From: Acrasis kona
Taxonomy: Eukaryota > Heterolobosea > Eutetramitea > Acrasida > Acrasidae
Direction: 5' to 3'
Length of the DNA: 64,000 nt
Assembly (NCBI GenBank): GCA_026419775.2
Contig: JAOPGA020001209.1
Location: 22,126 to 86,125, forward strand
Of the stretch, positions 43,801 to 54,384 are shown piece by piece (positions within the stretch are counted from its first letter, which is position 1; each line of letters starts with the position of its first letter). A program made the position numbers and the translations under genes. A model generated the notes under the pieces. That model was given only the letters and a program-made list of their open reading frames with translations. It ran no database searches and was not told where the DNA came from.

Positions 43801-43962
43801 GTCCTCATCTACGGCTTCAATTTCAATATCGTCTTCGTCGACTCCGTCCGCCATGGGAGATCCATTCTCAATATTTGGTTCGTCGACATCTTCTTCCTGA
43901 TATGTATCTTCTATTTCAGGGCCAATGTAGTTACCAAACTCATCGTATAGGTTCTGATCCAT
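40900..43962 (-). CDS. EFTUD2: U5 snRNP 116-kDa GTPase Snu114/EFTUD2
   Basis: An EF2-like GTPase that controls unwinding by Brr2 during spliceosome activation and disassembly. The 1,020-aa, intronless frame starts MDQNLYDEFGNYIGPE, typical of this family, followed by an acidic N-terminal region of about 100 residues. G motifs: GHLHHGKTS (P loop), DERHRGIT (switch I), DTPGH, and NKVDRLILELKLPPNDAYY, the last diagnostic for Snu114. EF2 domains II-V follow. With U1-70K in this window it fits the many introns seen. Confidence 0.96.
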   Translation of the reverse strand: MDQNLYDEFGNYIGPEIEDTYQEEDVDEPNIENGSPMADGVDEDDIEIEAVDEDHESSNALLRVASINKPSEIVLHEDKDYYASAEDVYGKDIETLVEDEDAQTLQEPIIKRITVKKFDIQEDDIPELNYSRDYQNSAMECPELIRNISIVGHLHHGKTSLVDMLVSATHSAYSHLDPNYELRYTDTRFDERHRGITLKAKPMSLLLQDMSEKSFLINMMDTPGHVNFSDEVTASYRLSDGVVLVVDALEGVLIQTERLVQHAIQERLPIVLIINKVDRLILELKLPPNDAYYKLRHTINEINNIMNSYYGSTLGTQETDASAYKPRKLSPEVGNVVFASTLFGWSFSLQSFAKIYTDYQRHLGSKIDYRDFARRLWGDLYHDPEQGTFSKTPTHESSSRSFVEFILEPLYKIYSHTVGQDVDELQVTLKKIGIKLSKQELSLDIKPLMKTILQRFFGRQPRGLVDMISKFIPSPINGGNANKVETTYTGPQDSNIALHMKSCRPDGQLMIMITKLYHSVDLTQFEALGRVMSGTVKNTDKVKVLGEGYTMDDEEDMCIRQISELNQYNSRYRVPLQSVPAGNWVLISGIDSNIIKTATITSHHNQSTNNHDDDLYIFKPLKFNTMSCVKIAVEPLNPSELPKMLEGLRRIHKSYPLLTTRVEESGEHIIMGTGELYMDSALHDLRKLYGDLEIKVADPVVCFSETVTESSIKCFAQTPNKHNKLTMICEPLERGLAQDLENNFCNLDWDLKRKFKFFAKYEWDMLASQSVWAFGPEPTHGPNVLLDETFTKDSDGINRLNQIKDSIIQGFRWGVREGPLCDEPIRNVKFKLLNVDASDLPIHRGSGQIIPTARRVAYSSFLTATPRIMEPVYHVEIQTPLDCVKVIYAVLERRRGHVTEDLPKPGSPLYVIKAFVPVIDSFGLETDIRSSTQGNAFCMSVFHHWSVVPGDPLDKSIVLRPLEPAPPQYLAREFMVKTRRRKGLSEDVSIGKYFDDPLLLTVASQSLAMDDMEESFRAYL

Positions 43963-44041
43963 CGTGTTGATTCAACTGGATGGTTGAAGGCTTGGTTGTT
44001 TAATTAATTTTACAAAACTGTTTTGACAATGAAGACTTTAT

Positions 44042-45653
44042 TTACATGTACCCCAATTGCTCTAATGACTTGTCAGGCTTGAGTAGAATGTTTTGGTCAA
44101 TTCTTAGAATCATTTCTGATGCATCAACACTTCCCTTAATGATGTTGTTCAAAATGGAAGATGATTCAAGTATACCAGCATTCACAGTATCAAATACTTT
44201 ACCTTCAATCATATCTACACCCATCCACGGCGATGACTCTGGAGAGGAGTGCAATTTGGAGAGTTGAGAGATGATGCTCGACGCATTGAAACCACCATTG
44301 GAGCACAGTATAGTTGGAATTATTTCAAGCGAAGACGCAAAAGATTCAATTACAAGCTGCTGGACCCCACCATTTATTCGTGCGCCCTGTCTCATCTTCT
44401 CAGCAACATGCATATATAAGCAACCACCACCTCCAATAACTTTTTTGGATTTTAAAGCTTCACTAAGAGCACAAAGAGCATCATTAAAAGATATTTCACA
44501 TTCATTTAACATTGATCTAGTTGGTGCACGGAATAAAACACTACACCAACCTTGTAGATTATCACAACCAGAAATCTCCAATGCCAGCTCATCTGCCAAC
44601 AAGATTTGTTTAACCATTTTAGCCTTTCCGAGCCTGCTACTAGAATCAGAATCGATTCTACTCACAATCTTTGCTCCCGTGGCCGTGGCAATCATTTCAC
44701 AATCACTATTATCAACATAACCCATACACAGCACGCCTTTGTTATTTAAATATTGTTCGGCATGATAATGGATAGCAGCCCCACAATTAAATACAACATT
44801 AGCGCCCGTACTAAATACTTGGTCACAAATCTGTTCCAATTGGTCAGTTTCAATTTTACTAAGGATATCGGCCTCACCGCCGTCAAGATCAATTTTTACA
44901 TTATGAATTTTAGAACGGGAAGAAGAAAGATTTGAAATTTTACATAAAAGTATTTTTGCATTCTTGACTGAAGTTGGACTGCTCACACCAAGTCTTCTAC
45001 ATTTTAACATGATACCATCTAAAAGTCTAGAATGTGCTATACTGGCACCTGTTCTTTTAAATACAAATACATTTTTATCAAAGTTTTCAAGTCTTAGTGA
45101 AGCCTCAACGGCCATGTCTCTAAAGTGAACATTGTTTATTCCGATGATTTTACTTCCTATTGTAGTAGTTGCAATCATTTGCAAGTAGGATTTTGTATTT
45201 TCTGGAGTCAATGATAGTGCTAGTTTGTCAATGAGGTCGCATGTGAATCGCTGTGCTTTTCTATAAACCTTGAATTGTTATTAAATAAGCGATCACGAGT
45301 GCTTACTTGTATAATGTGAGATGGGTGAATGTTTTTCGAAGTAACCAGAACATTCGCTTGTTTGAGCAGTTCAGCAGACAAAAGTACAATGCTTGTTGTT
45401 CCATCGCCAACCAATTGATCCTAAAATTGTCACATGATTAAAACAACATACATACTTGAGATTGAGAGACTTGAGATAATAGAATGGCAGCTGGGTGATT
45501 CAAATGCAAGTGTTTAATCAACGTCGCTCCATCATTTGTCGTCATGAGTCCATTCGTCTCATCCATGATCAATTTATCCATCCCACAAGGTCCTAGTGTT
45601 GTTTGTAGAATACCAGATAGCTGGCAACAAATCTCCACATTCTCCGTCAACAT
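44042..45653 (-). CDS. Divergent group II chaperonin (CCT/TCP-1-like)
   Basis: A TCP-1 family protein in at least three exons (from 45653, about 45419-45310, and 45259-44042). Preserved motifs are TTLGPCGMDKLI, TNDGATLI, HPAA, VGDGTTS and FNDALCALSEAL. The GGGA segment reads VIGGGGCLYMH, and most of the apical domain is far from any standard subunit. The block HPAA...SQDQLVGDGTTS is closest to CCT7, but a BBS-type chaperonin or an extra paralogue is possible. The chosen ATG gives an N-terminus about 20 residues shorter than usual, because the next gene's stop is only 65 bp upstream. Confidence 0.78.
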
Positions 45654-45718
45654 GTCAGGCCTATTCAAAAACTTGTTACAAAAAGTAATCAACCAACAGA
45701 AAAAGATAATGTTTCATT

Positions 45719-46996
45719 TTATTTTTGAGGTTTTGTATTTTTTGGAGGAACTGGAGGAGCATTTCCACTCCGTGTCGGTGTTCCAGGAGAACACGACTCA
45801 CTCTTGCGATACCGCTCAATCATTTCGCTCATTTTGAACCTCTTTTGTATCAAAGGCCTCACGTCCGTGCTGTGCAACACCGTTCTCAAGAAGGGCAACA
45901 ACTTCAACAACTCATCGTCGCTCTCATTATCAAAGAAACTAATGATTGGAATTCCATTGTCCACTTGATATCCATAGGCCTGAGGAGAATTATCCACAAT
46001 TACAATCTTGCTTAGGTCCCTTCCTAACACCTCCAAATCCTTCATGTAATTTCCATCCACCACCACGCAAGAGTCACGAAATACGCGATGGTCAATGTAC
46101 AAATTATGAGGATCCAAAATGTCCAAAAGCTTATCGGCATATACTTTTTGTGATGCCGTGAACACTATGATTTCGAAATGTTTTCTACAACGCCTCAGGA
46201 ACTCCTCAAAGTAGGGCCTCTTGCGTACGTTCACTTGATATTCCGTTCCATGGAACAATACCGGAAAAACAAAATCAGCGTTGCTCATGGCGTCGGTGCT
46301 GCAGTGAACTAGGGTTTCGTCCAAATCCAGAACGAGCGTCATTGCGGGCGAATTTGGGTTCTTTGGCGGTATGCATTGTACGTTGGGCGATATTCTTGGT
46401 TTTGGGGGCAAACTACCTACGAAGCGGAACAGGTCGAACTCTTCTTCGTCTTCATATTCATAAGCAAATAATAGTTGGTAGGAAAAGTTGTAACAGTCGT
46501 CGACTGCGTCTTCTAGCGAATCCAAATCAGAGTCTTCGTCAATTTGTAATTCGTTGCTGTCGTAACTCCCTGATTTGGCGCTCGTTGTTGTGCCGTCGTT
46601 GTTGTGAAATTTCTTTCTTGCTCTGTTCTGTGCGTCATTTTCATCCGTTCTTTCCATGTCGTCGTCGTCGTTGGGGGAAACTTTTTGTATGGTTATTTTG
46701 TTAACATTGTTGTGTTTGGTCTCTTTGATTAGGATGCCATTGCTTTGTGAGGGTCCTGCTACTGAGGACCTCTTTTTTGTTACAGAACTGTTTTTGGCAG
46801 ATGTGATAAAGTTGCTTTGGGCGACTGGTGTTGTCCCTGTTGCTGATATTGGCGTCGTTGGTGTGTGAGGGCTATTTTTATCATTCTGTACCCACTGCTT
46901 GTATTTTGCATGTCTGGAACTTCTACTCACTTGCTGCTAATTATCAAGTTAAAATATACAACGTTTTGTTGACAGTACGGGAGTGACTTGACTCAT
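45719..46996 (-). CDS. CTD small phosphatase-like (SCP/CTDSPL2 type)
   Basis: A phosphatase of the FCP/SCP class acting on phosphoserines, often on RNA polymerase II CTD or SMAD-like targets. LVLDLDETLVHCS holds the DxDx(T/V) catalytic motif near residue 205. NVRKRPYFEEFL, FTASQKVYADKLLD and IVDNSPQAYG follow in family order. The first 190 residues are disordered and acidic, and the C-terminus is Pro-rich (PPVPPK), a possible SH3 ligand. The long exon has no in-frame ATG near its start. A 9-nt exon (ATGAGTCAA at 46996-46988) spliced over GTCACT...ATTAG supplies one in frame, which is inferred. Confidence 0.85.
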
Positions 46997-47363
46997 GTTA
47001 TTGTATGAACTTCAACAGGAGATTGTAGAGACTCAATTCAGTTGTTGAGACAACGGATGTATCTATTTTTGATGTCAACTGGGAGATTAATCTCCGGCAA
47101 ACAAAAACCAACGGCAAGAGGAAAAAGTTTTGATTTGGATTAAAGAGCGATGAGATCATATGTCTTGAGTAGACTTTTAAAGTGCTCAGAAAAAACTTAT
47201 TTTATATATTTTAGAAACAAAAGTTTAAGCAATTTGATGTCAATTGTGTTTTGGTTCAAGTCAAGGTGTCACACAACAGCAAGTTTTGGCACTTATTTGC
47301 TAACATCAAATGTAGAAGTAGTATAAAATAACAAGTAGGGTCAGATTAAATAGTTTAGATTTT
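46997..47363. other. Intergenic stretch with short palindrome
   Basis: About 365 bp between two same-strand genes. It contains GGAGATTAATCTCC (about 47082-47095), a perfect 14-bp palindrome, and T/A-rich runs. No coding frame or RNA gene was recognised. Confidence 0.4.
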
Positions 47364-48095
47364 TTAATGTTTTTGTAGAGAGTTCTTTTCAGCGTATGCT
47401 TCTTTTACTCCCTTCTGCTCTCCTATGCGACCAATGTAAGCCTTGACGTTGGGGTACTTGTCAAGAGTTTCTTGTCCTGACAACCATGGAACCATTACCA
47501 ACCATACGTAGTTGTTAATGTCAACAATGCTGTACTTGTTTCCTACAAGCCACTCCTTTCCATCCAATACTTTTTCGAATACACCTAAAACTCTGTTGAT
47601 TTCTTTCTCGTATCTCTCGATTGCAGAGGGAAGCTTTTCGCTGTGGAAGTTGCTGAACCATGCTTTTTGTCCAAAGTACTGATAATGTTAGTAAAGATCT
47701 CAAATTGATAATTCAATTACTGGTCCTACACCTGAGGCTTGGAATAGAAGCCATTGGTGAGCGTCAGAAATCTCGTCCTCATTGGTGAACCATAGCTTGT
47801 TATCTTTATCGTAGTGGTGTACCAAGTACAAAAGAATTGCGACTGATTCCCATAAAACCTAAAGCTTAGTTAGCTCATCTGTGGCGTGTAACAAACTCAC
47901 CTTGTCGTTTCTGTTGTGATCTATAATTACTGGGATTCTACCATTTGGCTGCACCTTGAGGAATTCTGGATCCTTGTTGCTGAATTCGACATACTTCGAT
48001 TCGAATGAGACATTCAATTCTCTTAAGAGTGCGTTGACCTTCCATCCATTGGGTCCTCCAACGTGGGTCCATAGTGTGATTTGCTTTCCAGACAT
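47364..48095 (-). CDS. Glutathione S-transferase, Ure2/GTT-like
   Basis: Three exons give about 215 aa. The thioredoxin-like N-domain reads LWTHVGGPNGWKVNALLREL, then NGRIPVIIDH with the cis-Pro. The helical C-domain includes YFGQKAWFSNFHSEK and YSIVDINNYVWLVMVPWL with the N-capping Asp. The pattern TPNGWKV plus GQKAWF is typical of the Ure2p/YfcG group of GSTs, which often act on disulfides with glutathione. Introns of about 40 nt lie after HNRNDK and VGP. Confidence 0.87.
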
Positions 48096-48394
48096 GTTTG
48101 TGTTTCTTTTTACTCAGAATTGTCATTTTGATTTTTGAATTTATACTAGAGAGTTTTAGCGCAGATCCGCAGAAACCCCGATTTACCCCTGACACTAGAT
48201 CAAAATTTGACTGCTTCATTACTTATAAAGTTCAACATTTGATTTTAAAGATTAGAAACAGACACAGGAAAAAATATCGGAGTAGATCAAATTTCACAGA
48301 ATTAGATTTTGGTATTGTCAATGAATGATAAGGGTATTATATGTGCGAACAATTAAAAAATTTTATACAATAAATAATACTTTATTTTGAGTTT

Positions 48395-48926
48395 CTACTG
48401 GACCTTGCTGATGAGAAGATATAAATTTGTGTCTGGGTCGATGTGTTGCATGTTTCTGGGGTCTCCAATTAACCTCATTAAAAGACCACCAAAGCTAACG
48501 TATACTGCTCTTTTAACGTATAAATAATTACTACAAGCCGACTCACTTACCTTTTATCATTTTTTTGTGGTTTGAATTTGTATACTCGCCCATGCATAAC
48601 ATAATCATAATCGTCAAGAAGGGATGGTTTATCATCGGTTCCGAGGAATGGGTCGTAATAGCCCTCCATTAACATGCCACCTTTGTCTAGTGTTGTCGCG
48701 AGAGCGATTGTTAATTTATCTGATATTTCCACGTTGAGGACATCGTTGTTAAAATCTAAAACTAGCTCCATTTCATAACCTTCACTGTCGCATATCATCC
48801 TACTGACTTCTTTGTTGAAACAACAAATAATTTTAAAAATGTACCTTTATCGAATTTGCGACCATCAGGGTCGACATTCTTCACCTCGAATATATCCTCA
48901 AAGATTACCCCACCTTCTCTTGACAT
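48395..48926 (-). CDS. RPB8: RNA polymerase subunit RPB8 (RPABC3)
   Basis: The subunit shared by RNA polymerases I, II and III. Three exons join in frame: [20 protein letters not shown] to FDK, then [20 protein letters not shown] to KNDKR, then [17 protein letters not shown] to the end, about 150 aa. [19 protein letters not shown] and [11 protein letters not shown] align well with known RPB8. The start faces that of the MTH1-like gene, with only 32 bp between the two ATGs. Confidence 0.94.
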
Positions 48927-48958
48927 TGTTCAAGGTTGATTATGACCTTTTACAAAAT

Positions 48959-49501
48959 ATGTCATTCACCAACGAAACACTCATCCCATGCGACAAGAAG
49001 AGGAAAATCCTAACATTGGTATTTATAGTTGAAGACAAAAAGATTCTTCTTGGCATGAAGAAGAGGGGATTTGGAGTTGGGAAGTGGAACGGATTTGGAG
49101 GCAAGGTCGATGTAGGGAAAGAGACAATTGAGGAAGCTGCACAACGCGAGCTACAAGAAGAATGCGGTCTAACAGCGTTGGATCTACAACAAAGGTATTC
49201 AGCACGCTGCAACATTAAATTCATTTCTTGAAGAGGCATCATATTCTTCGAATTCGAGAAGGAAATTGATGAATTATTCGAAGTGCATTTATTCATGGCA
49301 ACAAAATACAGTGGAACTGCTGCAGAGACTGAGGAGATGCTACCCGAATGGTATGATCTTGATGACATTCCCTATCGATTCATGTGGGTCGACGACAAAC
49401 ATTGGCTCCCCATCGCCATCGCCGGTAAAAATCTAAAAGCACACTTTGTATTCTCGGACATGAAAACCATCAAAAACTTTGAACTGCAACTACTGGCCTG
49501 A
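48959..49501 (+). CDS. MTH1-like Nudix hydrolase (8-oxo-dGTPase)
   Basis: An enzyme that likely cleaves oxidised purine triphosphates to keep them out of nucleic acid. Two exons (48959-49194, 49234-49501) give about 168 aa. [17 protein letters not shown] before the Nudix box, and later [24 protein letters not shown], match human NUDT1 closely. The Nudix box has REL-EECGL intact, but GKVDVGKE places one extra residue between its Gly and first Glu compared with NUDT1. The Asp/Trp pair that binds 8-oxoguanine (WVDD region) is present. Confidence 0.88.
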
Positions 49502-49534
49502 TCAACCAAAAACCATTTTACAAAAAAAATAAAT

Positions 49535-52500
49535 TTAATGTTTATGACCTTTACCATTCGGTTTCCTAGCAAAGCGTTGCACCTGACTCATCCTAAGTCT
49601 ATTCATCAGCGTAGGAATAAAAATCAACAACCGTCCTTTATAAATTCTCTCGCCCTTCGCATCCACATCGGGCATCAAATCTTCAACGTCAACATTCATA
49701 GCCTTGGAAATCATTTTATCCAACTCGACGATAGGTATCCCAGGATCGACGCAATTCAACGCCGCATGAATCTCTTGGACGGTAACGGACCCATCGTTGT
49801 TCGAATCCTTATCGATCAGATTGTTGCTCAATTCCGTCAAGTACTGTTCTCTCTCCACCATTTGCTGCCTCCTTAGTTCCTCCACAAAATCGGATTGATT
49901 GTAATCTTCATCCTCTTCGAACAACTTTTCGAAATCAATCACATCGCCCGGGAAGTCCTTGTTGAGCGTTATGATTAGTTTGTGGAGGTACTCGGGGGTT
50001 TTTACGGGGAACATGTCCCTCATGATTTGAATCATTAATTCTTTCGGAATTTCGGATTCGCCCAACGTTTGTAACCGTCGACGAGGTTTCTTGTTATGTA
50101 CGGTCGTGGCGATGAATTCCTCGTCGAGGTCGTTTTCTTCTCCGCTGCTCATGTCCACATCGTAATCTAATTCTTCTCTTCTTGTTTTCTTTCGTTGTGC
50201 ATTTTGTGTTTGCATGGTGAATTGATCTTGTGTGATTTGTTGACGATGGGATTGTACCGATTGGATCAATCGGTTGATCATTTGTGTTTGTGTGTAATAA
50301 ACTTCTTGGTCCATGTAATTGTAAACGATATTGTAAAAGGCATCGCAATCTGGATCTTGAATCCATCGTTGTAACGAATAACGCATGGAATAACCCCACT
50401 CAACCAATAATCGAGGAAGATCGGCGGGATCTTTACAATGAACGGATGCTTTGTCTTTTAAAAACTTTAAATAAAAGTCAATGGGATCCACTCTGATGCC
50501 TCCGCCTAATTCATTTTCGTGATTTACTTTTGCGTCCCAATATTCCTTGATTGTTAATTCGGTTTGACGTTTCGTCAGATCCAAGTTTTTGATTTTACCG
50601 ACGAAGCGAAGGTAGGGTAACACTTTATCATCTGCGCCCATTCCTAGGAACCAATCTTCTTTTGCAAATTCTTCATCGTCGTCATCGTCGTCATCGTCGG
50701 AATTGGAATGATTGTCGTCGTCGTCGTCATGATGATGATTTGATTTTTCGAGAATGGAATAAATGGTTTCGTCGTGTTTTAATCCAATGAACTTTTTGCA
50801 GTCGTTGAGTTCGATTTGTAATTTTTGATTTTGTGACTTGTGATGGAATAATTGAGTGGCTAGTGATGTGCTTCGATCTCTGGTTGTTTCGCCTGCATGG
50901 ACTAGAATTTCTTCTCGGTGTTCGAATGGAATGATGCTGTCCCAATGAGGTCTTGGTGTTAATTGTTCGTCACTTGATAGGAATGGACTCAACCGTAATG
51001 TTAATTTTTCAACTTGTTCTTCTGCTTTAATCAGTTTCTTTTCACTCGTAGAGTAGCGCCCATTTAACATGACGTACATACTTTTGAGTTTGGAGTATTC
51101 TTGATTTCTGATGCGAAGTCTTTCTGTTACTGACTTTAAGCGAACTAGTGGTGTTGGTTTTTCGGTTCCTTCGTAATCCAATAAAAGATCGGTTGCTTTT
51201 TTTAATTGTTGCTCCAAGTCCTTTACACGAACGGTTACTTGAGGGGTTAAACGATTTGATGTATTTTGTTGGTAACTTACATTTTTCATTCTTGCGTATT
51301 GTTTCCTCTTGTTGTGCAATCACTTCCAGATCATTTTCCCAAACAATGGATGTGGATGTTGCACTGCTTTCGTCATAACTCTTTAAGGTGAGTGCTAATC
51401 TATCTTTTTGCTTGTGAAGCACTTCGACGACTTCTTCTAGCTCCTGAACTTTGGTTGTTTGCTGTTCGTGGGCAACGTCTAATATCTTTTTGGCTTTTTC
51501 TATTTTTGTAAGCTCCTCGGTTAATCTTTTATTTTCTTTGCTTTACCAATGTTAGATGATGAATGAAAATGCCTTCTTACGTTAATCTTTGGACCTCCTT
51601 TGCATATTTCTGTACATTTGAGTTAATTTTACTGTGGTTTTCGTTCGTCATTTCTTTCATCTTGATCCTTATGTCTTCAAGTTCGTCTCCTCTATTTACG
51701 AAGTATTCAATCGCATTTTCGTACTCCTTCCTAATCCTATTAAGAACGGGCTCATATAGCTTGAACTGGTCCGCAAACATTCGAAAGCACTCTCGAAAAA
51801 CTTGAAGTCTTGAAAGGTCAAACTCTTGGTTGGTACTCATGGTGCTGTCGCTAATGTTAATCAAAAACAAAATTGTCACATACTCTTTCTGAAGTTCAAG
51901 TAGTTCAATGTTCATAAAATTCTCTAAATCATGCAACAGCTTCGGCTTGCTAGATGTAGCTTTATCTACAACCTCATTATCCTTATTATGTACAATTGTT
52001 TTGGTTAATGCTGTTGTGGATTCACTTAATGCGCTGTTGTTGTTGACAGCAGTTGGGTCAGGAGAAGTACTTCTGGATCTAAATTCACAGCTAGTATTTG
52101 GCCTAGTGTTAATAGGCGTAGCTAGTACTCCAGTTAGTATAGATTTATTATTAATCATTTTTTTGACCGAAGAGGTTACGTCCTTGTATCTTTTATTGGA
52201 CCTGGTAACGTTCGGCGTTATTGACATTGGTTTGAAAAATTCCTCAATGCTGTTGTTACAAGCTACCAATTCATCCGTGAAAGTAAGAGGCAATGAATTT
52301 GTGTTTGTAATTATTTTTCGTTGGTCGACAATGTCCTCCACAATCGTCGGTGCTAACATACTAGTTGTAGTATCTTTTTTAAATTTATTCTTTACGTGTA
52401 AATTAGGCAATGGGACTTTTGATTCGTGTTGATCTTCTTCTCTCCGCGACATGGAAGCTACACTTTTTGGACGTTGTTTTATGTATGATGAATGAGCCCA

Positions 52501-52800
52501 GTGATTTCCACTCGTATTGATGCTATCGATATACATTTTGGCGAGCAAGCTCGGCGCTTTAAATCCTGTAGTTGGTCTTATTTTTACATTCTCTTCTATA
52601 TCTTTGGCAATAAATGATATAGGTTGGTTTTTTCGTTTATTTGAAACTTTCGGTGATACAGACTGAATTGGTAGCGATTTGTTGTCGTCAATATACTGAG
52701 ATTTTGGTGCAACCACTATCTTCACTACTTGTCCTCTTTTTAAAGACCTTTGATAGTCGTCTACGACCTCGTCAATAAATGTTGTCTTGTTTACATTCAT
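49535..52800 (-). CDS. TSNAXIP1-like flagellar coiled-coil protein with EF-hand
   Basis: About 1,050 aa over four or more exons. Residues 1-270 are disordered. A TSNAXIP1 N-terminal domain follows (ELLELQKE, then RLQVFRECFRMFADQFKLYEPVLNRI), continuing into coiled coils to about residue 560. An Asp-rich stretch (HHHDDDDDNHS, DDDDDDDDEE) and a helical region lead to an EF-hand loop DSNNDGSVTVQE with all calcium ligands. Introns of 33-45 nt interrupt the coiled-coil part; the one at QKE is 33 nt and in frame. TSNAXIP1 homologues are associated with cilia and sperm flagella. Convergent with the MTH1-like gene, 33 bp between stops. Confidence 0.72.
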
Positions 52801-53596
52801 CGGTTGATACCGAATCAGGTATAATATTGTTCAATTTATCCAAATCAATCTTACAAGGCGCAAAGAAGCTAACATTATGCTGAAAATTTGAATTTACCTA
52901 CAGTGTTTTTCAACATCTGTATACCTAATCTGTCATAAATATTATCACAGGAAAAGCTATGAGATTTATTATATCCTAAACTATGTAGCATCGATACTAA
53001 TAACAACCTCTTAGAAAGAACAAGGATGTCTACATCATCTAAACAGGTATTTGTCGTCGCTAAATATTCATTGGTTCATGACCCTTGTGAAATTTATGGT
53101 TCATACTGAACCCAGCATCTGTTCTGAAGATAGTAATGAATTTTGCTCAGAGAATTGATTTGAACTCATTTTGTGATGAATATGATTCCAATGATTGCCG
53201 AGAAGAAGACAGCATCTCTCGTCGACTAAAGGAAAATCCGGGATAGCATCACCACAACACTCAACACAAGAATTAATTCTTTTAAAATCAAAATTTTTTA
53301 TAGAATTCCTTCTTAGTACTTTTACAAACTGTTTACAAAAAAACTCCTCAAGAATTCGACTCCATCTAAGATGAAAGTTACTTGTTCATGATCGAGATTA
53401 AACCTTTGATACTTGAATCCACGTGTAAATGAGATTTTAACATCTTTTCATCATATAGACTAATTTGTCTATGCGTCGAAATAGATTAGAGCGCAAAACT
53501 CCGTGATCAACATCCGGAATCATGGTTTACCACGGATCTCGAGTATAAAATGAATGAACCACTTTGAATCAAAACACCAAAAAAACAACAAACGCA
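52801..53596. other. Intergenic region with two tiny frames
   Basis: About 800 bp before the beta-class GST. Two short ATG frames (53026-53109, 28 codons, and 53136-53246, 36 aa reading MNFAQRIDLNSFCDEYDSND and onward) may be one small spliced gene, as a GTATTT donor and an ACCCAG acceptor lie between them, but the joint is uncertain. The rest is AT-rich. A TATA-like TATAAA at 53545 lies 50 bp upstream of the GST start. Confidence 0.3.
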
Positions 53597-54214
53597 ATGT
53601 CTGTCGGAAAGCTTTACTATACCCCAACCTCATGCGGCGCTGCTTCATACATCGTCGCTCTAGCAGCTGGTGTCAAGGTAGATTCTGAAAAGGTTGATAT
53701 CAAGGCACACAAGACTGCAGGAGGAGAAGACTACTACAAGATTAACTTCAAAGGCAACGTCCCAACCCTTGTCTTGAACGATGGAACTGTTTTAAACGAA
53801 GGACCCTCAGTCTGCCAATACCTTGCTGACCAAAACCCACAGTCTGGCCTTCTTGCACCAGTAGGTAACTCTGCACGCTACGAGACAATTGGAGACTTCA
53901 ACTGGGTCGGTACTGAACTGCACAAGACTGTTGGCAACCTATTCAACCCAACCATTGAGGCACCAGTTCGTGAATTCGTGGTGAAGAATTCAAACGCAAA
54001 ACTAGACTTTTTGGAGAGCAAACTACTAAACCACGGAGGCAAGTACATTCGTGGAGACAAACTCACAATTGCTGACGTATACTTGTACATTGTTTTAACT
54101 TGGTTACCATACATTGGGCTCAGTATCGAGAACCGCCCAAACACCCTCAAATTCTTCAATGGAATTAAGGATTCTGAGGTTGTCCAAAGAGCAAACAGTG
54201 AGATGAACCAATAA
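53597..54214 (+). CDS. Beta-class (bacterial-type) glutathione S-transferase
   Basis: A 205-aa intronless protein close to bacterial GstA: KLYYTPTSCGAASYIVALAAG with the beta-class Cys10, GGEDYYKINFKGNVPTLVL, LNEGPSVCQYLADQNP, and LTIADVYLYIVLTWLPY with the N-cap Asp. It probably conjugates or reduces with glutathione. The beta class is rare in eukaryotes, so lateral transfer is possible. Codon use is C-ending rich like the ribosomal gene, suggesting that it is well expressed and ameliorated. The ATG at 53597 is chosen because the frame upstream has only a TTG. Confidence 0.9.
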   Translation: MSVGKLYYTPTSCGAASYIVALAAGVKVDSEKVDIKAHKTAGGEDYYKINFKGNVPTLVLNDGTVLNEGPSVCQYLADQNPQSGLLAPVGNSARYETIGDFNWVGTELHKTVGNLFNPTIEAPVREFVVKNSNAKLDFLESKLLNHGGKYIRGDKLTIADVYLYIVLTWLPYIGLSIENRPNTLKFFNGIKDSEVVQRANSEMNQ

Positions 54215-54384
54215 AAGAATTTTAGTGTAAAATACGTTTTTAATTCATCACCCCCTAATACTTCCTTCCACCAACAATATCTTTAAATCCACTTGCTTTT
54301 TAATTTCGAAGTTGCCATTATTGAGCTGTTTGATGTAATACTGGAAATTATAAGTTGTTTGCAAGTGTCTACGAGCTATTTGAC

